The notes: generated from the letters alone by a model not told the origin. Counted from the stretch's first letter, positions 1-8,404 are shown. The stretch: 12,342 nt of DNA from an uncultured Sphingomonadaceae bacterium (GCA_946480515.1 CAMLKX010000033.1:1-12342); one strand, 5' to 3'. A program made the numbers and translations.

Positions 1-945
1 CGGTGCGGCGCCAGGCCGGTGACGTCGGTGCCGGCGACCGACATCCGCCCGCTGGTCCGGCTGAACGTGTCGATCGTCGCCACCGAGGGAGACCGCCGGG
101 AGAGCGGGTTCTATGGCCTTGGAGGTCGTTATTTGTACGATCGCCTGTTCGAGCCCGTGGTTTGGAACAAGGCCATCGATGGCGCCCTCCATCAGGCCCT
201 CACCAATCTTCGATCGGCAGCCGCTCCGGCCGGGGAAATGCCGGTCGTGCTCGGACCTGGGTGGCCCGGCGTGCTGCTCCACGAGGCTGTCGGCCATGGG
301 CTTGAGGGTGATTTCAATCGCAAGGGGACGTCGGCCTTTTCCGGCAAGATTGGCCAACAGGTCGCAGGGGCTGGAGTAACCGTGATCGATGAGGGCGCGA
401 TCGGGGAGCGGCGCGGATCACTGACCATCGACGATGAAGGAACACCGACCGGCCGCACCGTGCTGATCGAGGACGGAGTGCTCAAGGGCTATCTGCAGGA
501 CCGCCTCAACGCGCGGCTGATGAACATGACTCCAACCGGCAACGGGCGCCGCGAGAGCTTCGCTCACGCGCCCATGCCGCGAATGACGAACACCTTCATG
601 TTGGGCGGGAGCGATGACCCGGCCGAGCTGGTGTCGCGAGTCAGGAACGGGATTTACGCGACAAGCTTCGGCGGCGGACAAGTGGACATCACCAGCGGCA
701 AGTTCGTGTTCTCCTGCACCGAAGCTTACAAGATCGAGAATGGGAAAATTGGAGAGCCCATCAAGGGCGCGACGTTGATCGGCGATGGCCCGACCGTGCT
801 CACTCGCGTTACCGGCATCGGCAATGATCTTGCGCTCGATGAAGGAGTGGGGATCTGCGGCAAGGGCGGACAGTCAGTTCCAGCCGGTGTTGGCCAACCC
901 ACCTTGCTGATCGACGGGTTGACAGTGGGGGGAACCGCCGCCTGA
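1..945 (+). CDS. tldD: TldD metalloprotease, C-terminal part (5' end outside window)
   Basis: TldD is the metalloprotease subunit that works with TldE/PmbA in the cytoplasm to degrade unfolded or modified peptides (microcin B17 maturation and CcdA turnover in E. coli). The frame is open to base 1, so about 314 C-terminal residues are visible of roughly 480 in the family; the internal GTG at 19 is not the start. The zinc-site motif HEAVGH (HExxxH) lies at fragment residues 94-99, followed by the family block [17 protein letters not shown]. Further family blocks are [33 protein letters not shown] and the C-terminal GICGKGGQS, whose Cys (codon 856-858) matches the conserved metal-ligand Cys. The C-terminal [17 protein letters not shown] is also typical. 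The stop is TGA at 943-945, 17 bases from the convergent DUF442 gene. Identity is very secure. Confidence 0.96.
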   Translation, partial: RCGARPVTSVPATDIRPLVRLNVSIVATEGDRRESGFYGLGGRYLYDRLFEPVVWNKAIDGALHQALTNLRSAAAPAGEMPVVLGPGWPGVLLHEAVGHGLEGDFNRKGTSAFSGKIGQQVAGAGVTVIDEGAIGERRGSLTIDDEGTPTGRTVLIEDGVLKGYLQDRLNARLMNMTPTGNGRRESFAHAPMPRMTNTFMLGGSDDPAELVSRVRNGIYATSFGGGQVDITSGKFVFSCTEAYKIENGKIGEPIKGATLIGDGPTVLTRVTGIGNDLALDEGVGICGKGGQSVPAGVGQPTLLIDGLTVGGTAA

Positions 946-962
946 GCCGGGCTAGTCTAGGT

Positions 963-1370
963 TCAAAGCAGATGGGCAATCGGCTCCAGGCTGATTCCTG
1001 CTCGTGCGGCTGCCCGCTCGACCTCTTCGCGTTCGGCTCCGAGCTGCCGCTTGGCTAGAGCCCACAACAGGGCCGAACGCGTCCCATAACGGCAAAAGGC
1101 GAGCAACTTGCCGTCTCCTGCGTCATCGATCGCATCGACCATGGCTTCGACATCGGCGGGTCCAATGCCACGGATCACGGGGATGTGGCTGTACGCCATT
1201 CCGGCAGCTTCGACTGCCCGCTCCATCGCCACGCTGGTTGGCTGATCCGGATCCTCTCCGTCGGCACGATTGTTCACCACCAATGTGACGCCAAGACGCC
1301 GCGCCTCATCGAGGTCGGCCTTGGATAGCTGACCGCTGATCAGCGTCTTCTCATCAAGGTCTTGAAACAT
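963..1370 (-). CDS. DUF442 / TIGR01244 family phosphatase-like or sulfurtransferase-like protein
   Basis: A 135-residue protein of the DUF442 family (TIGR01244; the N-terminal domain type of the Blh proteins), which has a dual-specificity-phosphatase-like fold and is often annotated as a sulfurtransferase. The active-site P-loop is visible as FCRYGTRSA, with Cys and Arg of the CxxGxR pattern. Upstream are the typical opening 'ISGQLSKADL' and 'VVNNRADGEDPDQPT'. The ATG at 1368-1370 is preferred over the adjacent TTG at 1371-1373, because GGAG at 1379-1382 sits 8 bases before the ATG. It begins about 24 bases after the stop of the Atm1-type exporter and is probably cotranscribed with it. In some bacteria this family is fused to or encoded beside persulfide-handling enzymes (family knowledge). 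The true substrate is not known from sequence: phosphatase or sulfurtransferase are both possible. Confidence 0.88.
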   Translation of the reverse strand: MFQDLDEKTLISGQLSKADLDEARRLGVTLVVNNRADGEDPDQPTSVAMERAVEAAGMAYSHIPVIRGIGPADVEAMVDAIDDAGDGKLLAFCRYGTRSALLWALAKRQLGAEREEVERAAARAGISLEPIAHLL

Positions 1371-1394
1371 CAACGAAACTCCAAGGGTAAGACA

Positions 1395-3209
1395 CTATTC
1401 AGCAGCTTCTTCAAGCGCCTGCTCAGCGGCCTGGCGGGCCCACAAATCGGCATAGACCCCGCCGAGCCGCAGAAGCTCGAGATGCGTTCCGATTTCGACC
1501 ACCCGGCCATTGTCCATCACTGCGATTCGATCAGCTCCAACAATCGTCGAGAGCCGGTGAGCGATGATGACGGTTGTGCGGTCGCGCGCAACCCGGTCGA
1601 GTGTGGCCTGGATCTCCTGCTCGGTGCGGCTGTCGAGAGCGCTGGTCGCCTCGTCCAGCACCAAAATGGGAGGATTCTTGAGCAAGGTGCGGGCGATCGC
1701 GACTCGCTGCTTCTCCCCGCCCGAAAGTTTCAGGCCGCGTTCGCCGACCATTGAGTCATAGCCATCCGGAAGAATTGCAATGAAGTGATCGATGGCGGCC
1801 CCTCGGGCGGCGCTTTCGATCTGTTCTTGGATGGCGTCCGCACTGCCATAGCCGATGTTGTAGCCGATGGTGTCGTTGAACAGCACGGTGTCCTGCGGAA
1901 CGATGCCGATCGCGGCCCTCAGGCTGTCTTGGGTGACCTCCGCGATGTTCTGGCCATCGATCAAGATCCGTCCCCCCGTTGGATCATAAAAACGGAACAT
2001 GAGACGGGCGAGCGTCGACTTGCCCGCACCGGAGGGCCCGACCACCGCCAGACTCGTGCCCGGCGGAACATCCAGATTCACTCCCTGCAAGATTGGGCGC
2101 TCGGGATCGTAAGCAAATTGCACGTCCTCGAACCGCAGGTGGCCCCGGGTGACACTGAGCGGCATCGCCCCATCTTGGTCGACGATTTCCGCCGGTGTAT
2201 CGAGCAGCGCAAACATCGCTTCCATGTCGATCAACCCCTGCCGGATCGACCGGTAAACCCAGCCGAGCATGTCGAGCGGGCGAAACAGCTGCATCAGCAG
2301 CGCGTTGACCAGCACCACATCGCCTGGAGTGAAGCGGCCTCGGCTCCAGCCCCAGACGGTGAATGCCATTGCGCCGCCCATCATCAGATTGGTGATCAGC
2401 GACTGCCCGATGTTGAGCCAGGCCAGTGAGGTTTCATTGCGGACGGCTGCGCGTGCATATGTTGCGATCGCCTCATCGTAACGTTCGGCTTCGCGTTGCT
2501 CCGCATTGAAATATTTCACCGTTTCATAGTTGAGCAGGGAGTCGACGGCCCTGCCGATCGCGCGATTGTCGACGTCATTCATCTCGCGCTGGAGGCGCGT
2601 CCGCCACTCGGTAATCTGCCGCGTGAACACAATGTAAGCGGCGACCATGACTAGAGTTGCGGCGACCAGCCCGGGACCAAACTTCAGCGCGAAGATCACG
2701 CAAATTGCAGTCAACTCAATCAGGGTCGGCGCGATGTTGAACAGCAAAAAGTAGAGCATCATGTCGATGCTCTTGGTTCCCCGCTCGACGATCTTGGTCA
2801 GTGATCCGGTGCGGCGCTCGAGGTGGAATCGAAGCGACAAGTCATGAACGTGACGAAACACGCGTCCGGCGAGTTGCTGAGCAGCCCGCTGCCCCACCTT
2901 TTCGAACACGGCATTGCGTAAATTGTCCGCGAGAACTCCGCCGAACCGTGCCGCCGCATAAGCGATGACCAGACCGATGATGATACTGACCGCAGCGCCC
3001 TCGGTCCCGCTCATCCGGTCGACCGCGCCCTTGAAGGCGAACGGCATCGCCAGCGTGATGGCCTTCCCGGCCAGCACCAGCAGCACCGCAATTACCACCC
3101 TGGCCTTCAGGCGGGTTTGTCCGGGCTCCCACAGATGAGGAATGAAGCGGGTGAGCGTGCGCCAGCCGGCACTCGCCTGTTCAGGGTTGCTCGCCGCCAT
3201 TGTCCTCAT
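1395..3209 (-). CDS. Atm1-type ABC exporter (fused permease and ATPase)
   Basis: A 604-residue half-transporter that would dimerise in the inner membrane. The N-terminal membrane domain (about residues 35-330) carries blocks seen in Novosphingobium Atm1, such as RRTGSLTKIVERGTKSID, LNYETVKYFNAE, LNIGQ and LFRPLDMLG. These include regions that bind glutathione derivatives in that protein. The ATPase domain has Walker A GPSGAGKST (391-399), Q-loop Gln439, signature LSGGE (495-499), Walker B ILVLDEA with Asp519-Glu520, and the H-switch His551. Length and the C-terminal ending EEAAE match the family. Known bacterial members export glutathione-linked metals or oxidised glutathione; the mitochondrial relative supports Fe-S and persulfide export. 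The start is uncertain between 3209 and the ATG three codons on, as no strong ribosome site is visible. It is divergent from the small gene at 3313 and is followed by the DUF442 gene. Confidence 0.94.
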   Translation of the reverse strand: MRTMAASNPEQASAGWRTLTRFIPHLWEPGQTRLKARVVIAVLLVLAGKAITLAMPFAFKGAVDRMSGTEGAAVSIIIGLVIAYAAARFGGVLADNLRNAVFEKVGQRAAQQLAGRVFRHVHDLSLRFHLERRTGSLTKIVERGTKSIDMMLYFLLFNIAPTLIELTAICVIFALKFGPGLVAATLVMVAAYIVFTRQITEWRTRLQREMNDVDNRAIGRAVDSLLNYETVKYFNAEQREAERYDEAIATYARAAVRNETSLAWLNIGQSLITNLMMGGAMAFTVWGWSRGRFTPGDVVLVNALLMQLFRPLDMLGWVYRSIRQGLIDMEAMFALLDTPAEIVDQDGAMPLSVTRGHLRFEDVQFAYDPERPILQGVNLDVPPGTSLAVVGPSGAGKSTLARLMFRFYDPTGGRILIDGQNIAEVTQDSLRAAIGIVPQDTVLFNDTIGYNIGYGSADAIQEQIESAARGAAIDHFIAILPDGYDSMVGERGLKLSGGEKQRVAIARTLLKNPPILVLDEATSALDSRTEQEIQATLDRVARDRTTVIIAHRLSTIVGADRIAVMDNGRVVEIGTHLELLRLGGVYADLWARQAAEQALEEAAE

Positions 3210-3312
3210 TCAACTTAGGTAGGGCAGCGCCCTTCGCCCCGCAATTCACGCGGGCGAAACGATTGGAACGAGCTCCGACCCGGCCTCGTTTTCGCGGCAA
3301 AGGAGCCGTTTG
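3210..3312. promoter_or_regulatory. Divergent intergenic region between the exporter and the small Cys protein
   Basis: This 103-bp gap must hold the promoters for both divergent units. I cannot identify clear -35/-10 pairs. One imperfect inverted repeat is visible: AACGAG at 3267-3272 pairs with CTCGTT at 3285-3290, with an inner CCG/CGG pair, and a short T run follows on the plus strand. It could be an operator, a leader hairpin or chance. Confidence 0.35.
3299..3305 (+). promoter_or_regulatory. Ribosome binding site AAAGGAG that decides the start of the 3313 gene
   Basis: AAAGGAG lies 7 bases before GTG at 3313-3315 but only 4 bases before the alternative TTG at 3310-3312, favouring the GTG start. 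It is one of the two clearest Shine-Dalgarno sequences in the window and supports translation of the small gene. Confidence 0.6.
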
Positions 3313-3558
3313 GTGGGACCAGCCTACTATGTCCTGGCGATTTTCGGGTGCGGCGATGGCGGGCAGGCCTGCCAGCCTGTCGTGACAATGTCCGAACGCT
3401 ACGCGACGCGAGACGCGTGCGTCGCCAGCAGCGTCGGCGCTCTTTATGATCAGCGCTCAGATTTCCCGGAACTCGTCGCACGATGCGAACGCAACGACGC
3501 TCCCCGATCAGGGGCGATGCGTCCGGAGGCTCGCGACCCGGCTCCGACCGCCGGCTGA
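3313..3558 (+). CDS. Small uncharacterised four-cysteine protein
   Basis: An 81-residue protein of unknown function. It opens with a short hydrophobic stretch (residues 3-12, GPAYYVLAIFGC) and has four Cys at about 13, 20, 36 and 58, a spacing that would suit two disulphides in an exported protein. The hydrophobic N-terminus is too short for a convincing signal peptide or membrane anchor. Support for a real gene: a strong ribosome site 7 bases before the GTG start, location directly downstream of a divergent promoter region, and a stop just one base before the SDR start, implying a two-gene operon with coupled translation. The C-terminal third is Arg/Pro/Ala-rich and looks low in complexity. 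I have an impression of similar small proteins in sphingomonads, but this is memory, not a search. Confidence 0.68.
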   Translation: MGPAYYVLAIFGCGDGGQACQPVVTMSERYATRDACVASSVGALYDQRSDFPELVARCERNDAPRSGAMRPEARDPAPTAG

Positions 3559-3559
3559 C

Positions 3560-4414
3560 ATGGCCGAGACGATCGAACCGCCGGTCCAAGAAGGCCAGCT
3601 TCCCGGCCATGAAAGCGAGCTTGAGCCCAAGCCACAGTGGCAGCCCCGTTATCGGGGCAGCGATCGGCTGAAAGGGAAAGTCGCGGTGGTAACCGGCGCC
3701 GATAGTGGCATCGGCCGCGCCGTTGCCGCTCTATTCGCCCGCGAGGGAGCCGACGTCGCTATCCTCTATCTGTGCGAGCATGATGATGCGGCCGAAACTC
3801 TCCGCATTGTTGAGGGTGAAGGCCGGCGCGGACTGACGATCGCCGGGGATATCGGCGATGCAGACTTTTGCGAATCCGCTATGCGGCAGGTCATCGACCA
3901 TTTTGACAGGCTCGACATCCTGGTAAACAATGCGGGCGAGCAGCATCCCGATGATGATGTTACCGAGATCAGCGACCGCCAGCTCCGGCGCACCTTCCAA
4001 ACCAATATTTTCTCGATGTTCTATTTGACGAAGGCGGCGCGGCCCCATCTGAAAGCGGGCTCGGCGATCATCAACTGCACCTCGGTGACAATGTACAAAG
4101 GCTCACCGGACCTGCTCGACTATAGCGCGACAAAAGGGGCAATCACCGCCTTCACCCGTTCGTTGTCGCAGAACCTGGTGGAGGACGGAATTCGCGTGAA
4201 CGCGGTTGCACCGGGGCCGATCTGGACTCCGCTCAACCCGATGGGCGGGAAGCCACCGGAGGAAATCCCGGACTTTGGCAAGTCAACGCCGATGAAACGC
4301 GCCGGCCAACCGAACGAAGTCGCTCCGGCCTTCCTGTTCCTCGCCTGCGAGGATTCAAGCTATATGACTGGCCAGGTGCTTCATCCCAATGGCGGGACCA
4401 TCGTGAACGGCTGA
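3560..4414 (+). CDS. SDR family oxidoreductase (YghA / general-stress dehydrogenase type)
   Basis: A 284-residue short-chain dehydrogenase/reductase with an N-terminal Pro-rich extension (ending near the YRGSDRLKGKVAVVTG stretch), as in E. coli YghA and Bacillus general-stress dehydrogenases. Cofactor motif TGADSGIG is at 45-52 and NNAG at 123-126. The catalytic tetrad is complete: Asn149, Ser175, Tyr188 and Lys192. The late block TPMKRAGQPNEVAP is diagnostic of this subgroup. The frame is open back to 3446, but the ATG at 3560 gives the family N-terminus and avoids running over the preceding gene. No ribosome site precedes it, and the upstream stop is one base away, so coupling is likely. 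It is an NAD(P)(H)-dependent oxidoreductase; the substrate cannot be told. It converges on parB with a 9-base gap. Confidence 0.93.
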   Translation: MAETIEPPVQEGQLPGHESELEPKPQWQPRYRGSDRLKGKVAVVTGADSGIGRAVAALFAREGADVAILYLCEHDDAAETLRIVEGEGRRGLTIAGDIGDADFCESAMRQVIDHFDRLDILVNNAGEQHPDDDVTEISDRQLRRTFQTNIFSMFYLTKAARPHLKAGSAIINCTSVTMYKGSPDLLDYSATKGAITAFTRSLSQNLVEDGIRVNAVAPGPIWTPLNPMGGKPPEEIPDFGKSTPMKRAGQPNEVAPAFLFLACEDSSYMTGQVLHPNGGTIVNG

Positions 4415-4423
4415 CGGCGCGGC

Positions 4424-5293
4424 CTAGATTGGTTCGCCGCTCAGCCGCTGGCAGACCATATCGAGCTGGTCGAGGCTGCTGTAGGCCAGCGAAACCGTCC
4501 CGCCGGCGCCAGCATGCGCGATCCGAACCTTCAAGCCCAGAAGGTCGCTCAATTGCCGTTCAAGCGCGGCGAGATCGGGATCGGTCGTGGGGCTGGCCCT
4601 GCTTCGGGAGGATGTGCGGGCGGGCTTACTCCCGCGAACCCGCTCTTCAACCTGGCGAACACTCAGACCGTTAGCGAGGATTTCGCGCGCAATTGCTTCC
4701 GGGTCAGCTGCGGTCAACAAAGCGCGGGCATGCCCCATGCTGATTATGCCGCTGCCAAGCATGTCCTGGACTGCTGGGGGCAGGTCGAGCAGCCTCAGCA
4801 TGTTTGCTACATGGCTGCGAGATTTATGAACAATAACAGCAAGTTGTTCTTGAGTGTGACCGTGATCGAGGATCAGCTGCCGATAACCCTGCGCTTCCTC
4901 CAGCGCATTGAGGTTCTCGCGCTGGATATTCTCGATCAGCGCCACCTCAGCGGTGGCGGCGGCTTCAAAATCGCGAACAATCGCGGGTAAGCGATGCAGA
5001 CCGGCTCGCTGCGCCGCACGCCAGCGGCGTTCGCCGGCAATCAGCTCGAATCCTTGTCCGCCCGGACCGACGCGAACGAGAATGGGCTGCAGAACTCCCC
5101 TCTCGCGGATCGAGTCGGCGAGTTCAGAGAGGGCAGTCTCGTCGAAATGCCGGCGCGGCTGGGACGGGTTCGGACGGATCGCCGCAATGTCGATCATCCG
5201 GACGCTCCCCTCGCGACTCGCCTCGGCCGGAGTGTCACCCAGCAATGCTGAAAGACCGCGGCCGAGGCCGGCGGATGTCCCGCGCACGCTCAT
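4424..5293 (-). CDS. parB: Chromosome-partitioning protein ParB
   Basis: A 289-residue ParB, the CTP-binding clamp that loads at parS, spreads on DNA and works with ParA to segregate the origin region. It begins MSVRGTSAGLGRGLSALLGD, the typical N-terminal ParA-contact segment. The CTP-binding region follows, with QPRRHF, GERRWRAA (about 87-94) and ENIQREN (121-127). The helix-turn-helix that reads parS is at about 147-168 (TQEQLAVIVHKSRSHVANML), then MGHARALL (186-193) and a C-terminal dimerisation domain. The frame continues upstream to 5368, but the ATG at 5291-5293 gives the canonical N-terminus and overlaps the parA stop as ATGA. The Ser/Arg-rich linker around 221-236 is normal for the family. 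Two parS sites lie in the same window. Confidence 0.97.
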   Translation of the reverse strand: MSVRGTSAGLGRGLSALLGDTPAEASREGSVRMIDIAAIRPNPSQPRRHFDETALSELADSIRERGVLQPILVRVGPGGQGFELIAGERRWRAAQRAGLHRLPAIVRDFEAAATAEVALIENIQRENLNALEEAQGYRQLILDHGHTQEQLAVIVHKSRSHVANMLRLLDLPPAVQDMLGSGIISMGHARALLTAADPEAIAREILANGLSVRQVEERVRGSKPARTSSRSRASPTTDPDLAALERQLSDLLGLKVRIAHAGAGGTVSLAYSSLDQLDMVCQRLSGEPI

Positions 5294-6072
5294 GCCGCTT
5301 CCGCCGGACGAGGGAGCCGACCAATCAACTCCCGCGCAAGTCCGACATATGCCTCGGAGCCGGAACATCGAAGATCGTAAATCAGGGCAGGTAACCCATG
5401 GCTTGGCGCTTCGGAGAGGCGGACATTGCGCGGGACCACGGTTTCGAACACGGCGGCACCAAGGCAGGCGCGAACGTCATCCGCAACCTGCTGGGACAAT
5501 TTATTGCGCCGGTCGAACATGGTCAGCGCCACTCCGAGAACATTGAGTGCCGGGTTGAACGCGCCGCGGATGCGCTCGACTGTCTGCAGCAGCTGGCTGA
5601 GGCCTTCGAGCGCAAAAAACTCGCATTGCAGGGGAACCAGCAATTCACGCGCCGCGACCAGCGCATTGACGGTCAGCATGCCGAGCGATGGCGGACAATC
5701 GATCAGGCAAATGTCCCATCGGCCGGCCGGCACCTGATCAAGTGCCATGGACAGACGATGAGTTCGGTTCTCCAATTCAACCAGTTCGACTTCCGCGCCG
5801 GACAGATCAACCGTCGCGGGGAGGAGATCGAGTCGAGGAACGCGGGTCGACAAACATGCCGCCGGGACATCCGATTGCCCGATCAGAACATCGTAGCTCG
5901 ACCGTTCGCGAGCGGAGGGCAGGATGCCCAGGCCAGTCGACGCGTTGCCTTGGGGATCGAGGTCGATGAGGAGGACTTTCCAACCGATTGCGGCGAGTGC
6001 CGTCGCAAGGTTGATCGCGGTGGTCGTCTTGCCGACTCCACCCTTCTGATTCGCAATCGCGATCCGGATCAT
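5290..6072 (-). CDS. parA: Chromosome-partitioning ATPase ParA
   Basis: A 260-residue ParA/Soj-type ATPase that forms a DNA-bound gradient on the nucleoid and is stimulated by ParB. The deviant Walker A KGGVGKTTT with both Lys residues is at 10-18, Walker A' with DLDPQGNAS around 37-45, and Walker B CLIDCPPS with Asp125. The conserved late segment VPRNVRLSEAPSHGLP is also present. The ATG at 6070-6072 gives [12 protein letters not shown], the normal N-terminus; the 49 extra upstream codons lie inside rsmG and are rejected. A G-rich stretch precedes the start. It overlaps the rsmG stop by ATGA (6069-6072) and its own TGA overlaps the parB start (5290-5293). It has no long N-terminal DNA-binding domain, as expected for chromosomal ParA. 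Confidence 0.97.
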   Translation of the reverse strand: MIRIAIANQKGGVGKTTTAINLATALAAIGWKVLLIDLDPQGNASTGLGILPSARERSSYDVLIGQSDVPAACLSTRVPRLDLLPATVDLSGAEVELVELENRTHRLSMALDQVPAGRWDICLIDCPPSLGMLTVNALVAARELLVPLQCEFFALEGLSQLLQTVERIRGAFNPALNVLGVALTMFDRRNKLSQQVADDVRACLGAAVFETVVPRNVRLSEAPSHGLPALIYDLRCSGSEAYVGLARELIGRLPRPAEAA

Positions 6073-6686
6073 CCCCGCCCCCTTTTCGCAATCCCAGAAG
6101 CTAGCACGATCGCGGCGTGCGGATCGGTAATGCTGGCTTCGGTCCGGAACGCACCCTGCCACGTTCGTTGCGCGTCGGCCAGTTCCGATTTGCCGCTCTG
6201 ACCGCGCGGGAGCACCCATTGGGCGGTCCGCGACGCGAGCGGAAGCGAAACTTCGAAGATCCGCTCGATCGGAGCAAACGCCCGAGCGGTGATCAAGTCG
6301 AACCGCCCCTGCACTGTTTCGATCTTCGCCTGCACCACCGCGACTCGCGCATCCAACCGCAGCTGCTCGACCGCGCGGGAGAGAAAGTCGGCGCGTAATC
6401 TCCTCGGCTCGACCAGAGTCACGGGGCCATTGACCAGGATTGCGATGACCAGACCAGGCAGGCCCGCGCCCGACCCGATATCAAGCCAGGATGCCCCTGC
6501 GGGAGCGAACCGCACAAGCTGCGCGCTATCAATGATGTGACGCGTCCAGACCTCGTCGATCGTCGACCGGGCTATCAAATTCTGCCGCTGGCTCTCCTCG
6601 AGGAGTAGGTCGACATAGGCCGACAGGGCCGCGAATGTTTCACGTGAAACATCGATTTGCGCCGCCTCGGCCACCCGCTCGATCAT
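6069..6686 (-). CDS. rsmG: 16S rRNA (guanine-N7) methyltransferase RsmG
   Basis: A 205-residue RsmG (GidB), which uses SAM to methylate N7 of the 16S rRNA guanine near position 527; loss gives low-level streptomycin resistance in other bacteria. The SAM-binding loop is [11 protein letters not shown] (69-79), followed by [14 protein letters not shown] (about 89-102) and the ITARAFAP block (about 132-139). An early [19 protein letters not shown] segment (36-54) is typical. The ATG at 6684-6686 gives the usual N-terminus and overlaps the mnmG stop as ATGA; the longer upstream frame lies inside mnmG. Codons for residues 12-17 (DVSRET) contain a perfect parS palindrome, a placement known in several bacteria where gidB lies beside parAB. 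Its length is normal for an alphaproteobacterium. Confidence 0.96.
   Translation of the reverse strand: MIERVAEAAQIDVSRETFAALSAYVDLLLEESQRQNLIARSTIDEVWTRHIIDSAQLVRFAPAGASWLDIGSGAGLPGLVIAILVNGPVTLVEPRRLRADFLSRAVEQLRLDARVAVVQAKIETVQGRFDLITARAFAPIERIFEVSLPLASRTAQWVLPRGQSGKSELADAQRTWQGAFRTEASITDPHAAIVLASGIAKRGRG
6636..6651. promoter_or_regulatory. parS site (perfect palindrome) inside rsmG
   Basis: TGTTTCACGTGAAACA is a perfect 16-bp palindrome and an exact match to the general bacterial parS consensus, the ParB loading site. It sits within the rsmG coding frame, about 1.3 kb upstream of the parB start on the map, and encodes DVSRET there. No other function needs to be assumed. Confidence 0.95.
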
Positions 6687-8359
6687 GCAGCGCAGCGCAC
6701 AGCCTGGACATGAAGCGCAGCTAGAGCTGCCGGCGTGATCCCGGCAATGCGCGAGGCTTGGTCGAGCGTCTCCGGTCGCGCGGCCGAGAGTCGCTCGGCC
6801 ATTTCGCTCGACAAGCCGGGAACGGCGGCGAAGTCCACCAGACCGATATCGACAGCCGAGTCGCGGCGAACCGCTTCCCACTCCCGCTTCTGCCTTTCAA
6901 CATAGGGCGCGTAGAGGGCATCGGCCGCCGCTTCGTCCGTGGCATCCCAGGCCTTCGTCTCCCGCTGTTCAAAATGATCTTCGATCTGACGCTTCCGTGC
7001 CGGTGAAACACACCCGACCGCGAGCGCATCCTTCCCCAACCGCGTGGTGGAATTGTCCGCCCGTAGCGACAGGCGATACTCAGCACGCGCGGTTAGCATG
7101 CGGTAAGGTTCAGTGACGCCCTGCAACGTCAGGTCATCGACCATCACCCCGATATAGCTGGTCCGGCGATCGAACGTGGCAGGCTCCAGATCGAGCGCAG
7201 AGGCCGAGGCGTTCAGTCCGGCAACGAGACCCTGGGCGGCCGCCTCTTCATACCCCGTCGTTCCATTGATCTGACCCGCCAGGAACAGGCCGGGAATGTC
7301 TTGCACTTCAAGGCTCGATCTGAGGCGCCGCGGATCCACGAAGTCATATTCAACGGCATAGCCGGGACGCACGATCTTGCATCGCTCAAGGCCGCGGATC
7401 GTCCGGATCATCTTCTCCTGAATGTCGACTGGCAGGGAGGTCGACAAGCCGTTTGGATAAACAAGGGCATCATCCAGCCCCTCGGGCTCAAGGAAGATTT
7501 GATGGCCATCGCGGTCGCCGAACCGGCGGACCTTGTCCTCGATCGACGGACAATAGCGCGGGCCTCTCCCTTCAATCGCTCCAGCGAACAAGGGCGAGCG
7601 GTCGAAGCCGGAAGAAATGACGTCGTGGGTTGATAAATTGGTGCGTGTAATGGCGCAGCTGAGTTGCGGCGGGCGAACTTCCTCGTCCAACATCGACATC
7701 AACCAAGGCTCACGATCACTCGGCTGCTCCTCGAGCTGCACCCAATCAATCGTTCGTCCGTCCAGTCGTGGTGGCGTTCCGGTCTTCAACCGCCCTTGCC
7801 CCAGCCCGATCGCTCGGATCTGCTCCGCCAGAGTATTTGAGGCGCGCTCATCGTGCCGCCCACCGGAGAGGATCTCCTCACCGATAAACATCCGGCCACC
7901 GAGAAACGTGCCGGTCGTGATGACGACCGCGCGGGATTCCACCTGCGTGCCATCAGCGAGCATCAACCCAGACACGCTGCTGCCCGCGAGCTTCAGGGAG
8001 GCGACCTCTCCGGTTAGTCGGTGCACTCCACTTTCATGGAGAAGTCGATCGATCGCTGTCCGGTATAGCCGGCGATCGGCTTGCACCCGAGGTCCGTGCA
8101 CGGCCGGCCCTTTGCTCCGATTCAACATGCGGCGGTGGATCGCCGCCCGATCCGCGGCACGAGCCATCAGCCCGTCATAGACATCCAGTTCGCGGACCAG
8201 ATGCCCCTTGCCCACCCCACCGATCGAGGGATTGCAAGACATCTGCCCGAAATTGCCTGGCTCGAGCGTTATAATTCCGGTGCGAGCGCCGCGGCGCGCC
8301 GCAGCAGCTGCTGCCTCGCAGCCTGCATGCCCGCCGCCGATAACCAGAACATCAAACAT
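6683..8359 (-). CDS. mnmG: tRNA uridine-34 modification enzyme MnmG (shortened C-terminal region)
   Basis: A 558-residue MnmG (GidA), the FAD- and NADH-dependent partner of MnmE that installs the (carboxymethyl)aminomethyl group on U34 of certain tRNAs. The FAD motif [12 protein letters not shown] is at 6-17. [15 protein letters not shown] holds the conserved Cys42, RYCPSIEDK the second conserved Cys (270), and [17 protein letters not shown] (361-377) is intact. The end [32 protein letters not shown] is the usual C-terminal domain. The protein is about 60-70 residues shorter than the common 615-630. Between the TARAEYRL block (423-430) and YAPYVERQ (483-490) some 55-60 residues present in E. 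coli MnmG are missing, with no frame break. The start is fixed by AAGGAG 5 bases upstream. It overlaps rsmG as ATGA. Confidence 0.95.
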   Translation of the reverse strand: MFDVLVIGGGHAGCEAAAAAARRGARTGIITLEPGNFGQMSCNPSIGGVGKGHLVRELDVYDGLMARAADRAAIHRRMLNRSKGPAVHGPRVQADRRLYRTAIDRLLHESGVHRLTGEVASLKLAGSSVSGLMLADGTQVESRAVVITTGTFLGGRMFIGEEILSGGRHDERASNTLAEQIRAIGLGQGRLKTGTPPRLDGRTIDWVQLEEQPSDREPWLMSMLDEEVRPPQLSCAITRTNLSTHDVISSGFDRSPLFAGAIEGRGPRYCPSIEDKVRRFGDRDGHQIFLEPEGLDDALVYPNGLSTSLPVDIQEKMIRTIRGLERCKIVRPGYAVEYDFVDPRRLRSSLEVQDIPGLFLAGQINGTTGYEEAAAQGLVAGLNASASALDLEPATFDRRTSYIGVMVDDLTLQGVTEPYRMLTARAEYRLSLRADNSTTRLGKDALAVGCVSPARKRQIEDHFEQRETKAWDATDEAAADALYAPYVERQKREWEAVRRDSAVDIGLVDFAAVPGLSSEMAERLSAARPETLDQASRIAGITPAALAALHVQAVRCAA

Positions 8360-8364
8360 CGGCG

Positions 8365-8370
8365 CTCCTT
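8365..8370 (-). promoter_or_regulatory. Ribosome binding site AAGGAG of mnmG
   Basis: On the minus strand AAGGAG lies 5 bases before the mnmG ATG (8357-8359). It is the only strong Shine-Dalgarno sequence I see in the mnmE-parB run, where downstream genes rely on overlapping stop/start codons. It fixes the N-terminus at [10 protein letters not shown]. Confidence 0.7.
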
Positions 8371-8404
8371 AATGAGAAGCAGAATCTAGGTCAAAAGCGC
8401 TCAT

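Noticed and set aside
1785..2429. Plus-strand open frame (214 codons)
   Set aside because: Antisense to the conserved ATPase and membrane domains of the Atm1-type exporter; no domain seen.
3446..3559. N-terminal extension of the SDR gene
   Set aside because: It would overlap the small Cys gene in another frame, and the family N-terminus matches a start at 3560.
5398..6201. Long plus-strand open frame (267 codons)
   Set aside because: It lies wholly antisense to parA and the 3' part of rsmG, both of which have full family motifs. The frame is a by-product of high G+C.
7617..8180. Plus-strand open frame (187 codons)
   Set aside because: Antisense to mnmG; Ser/Arg/Pro-rich shadow translation without family features.
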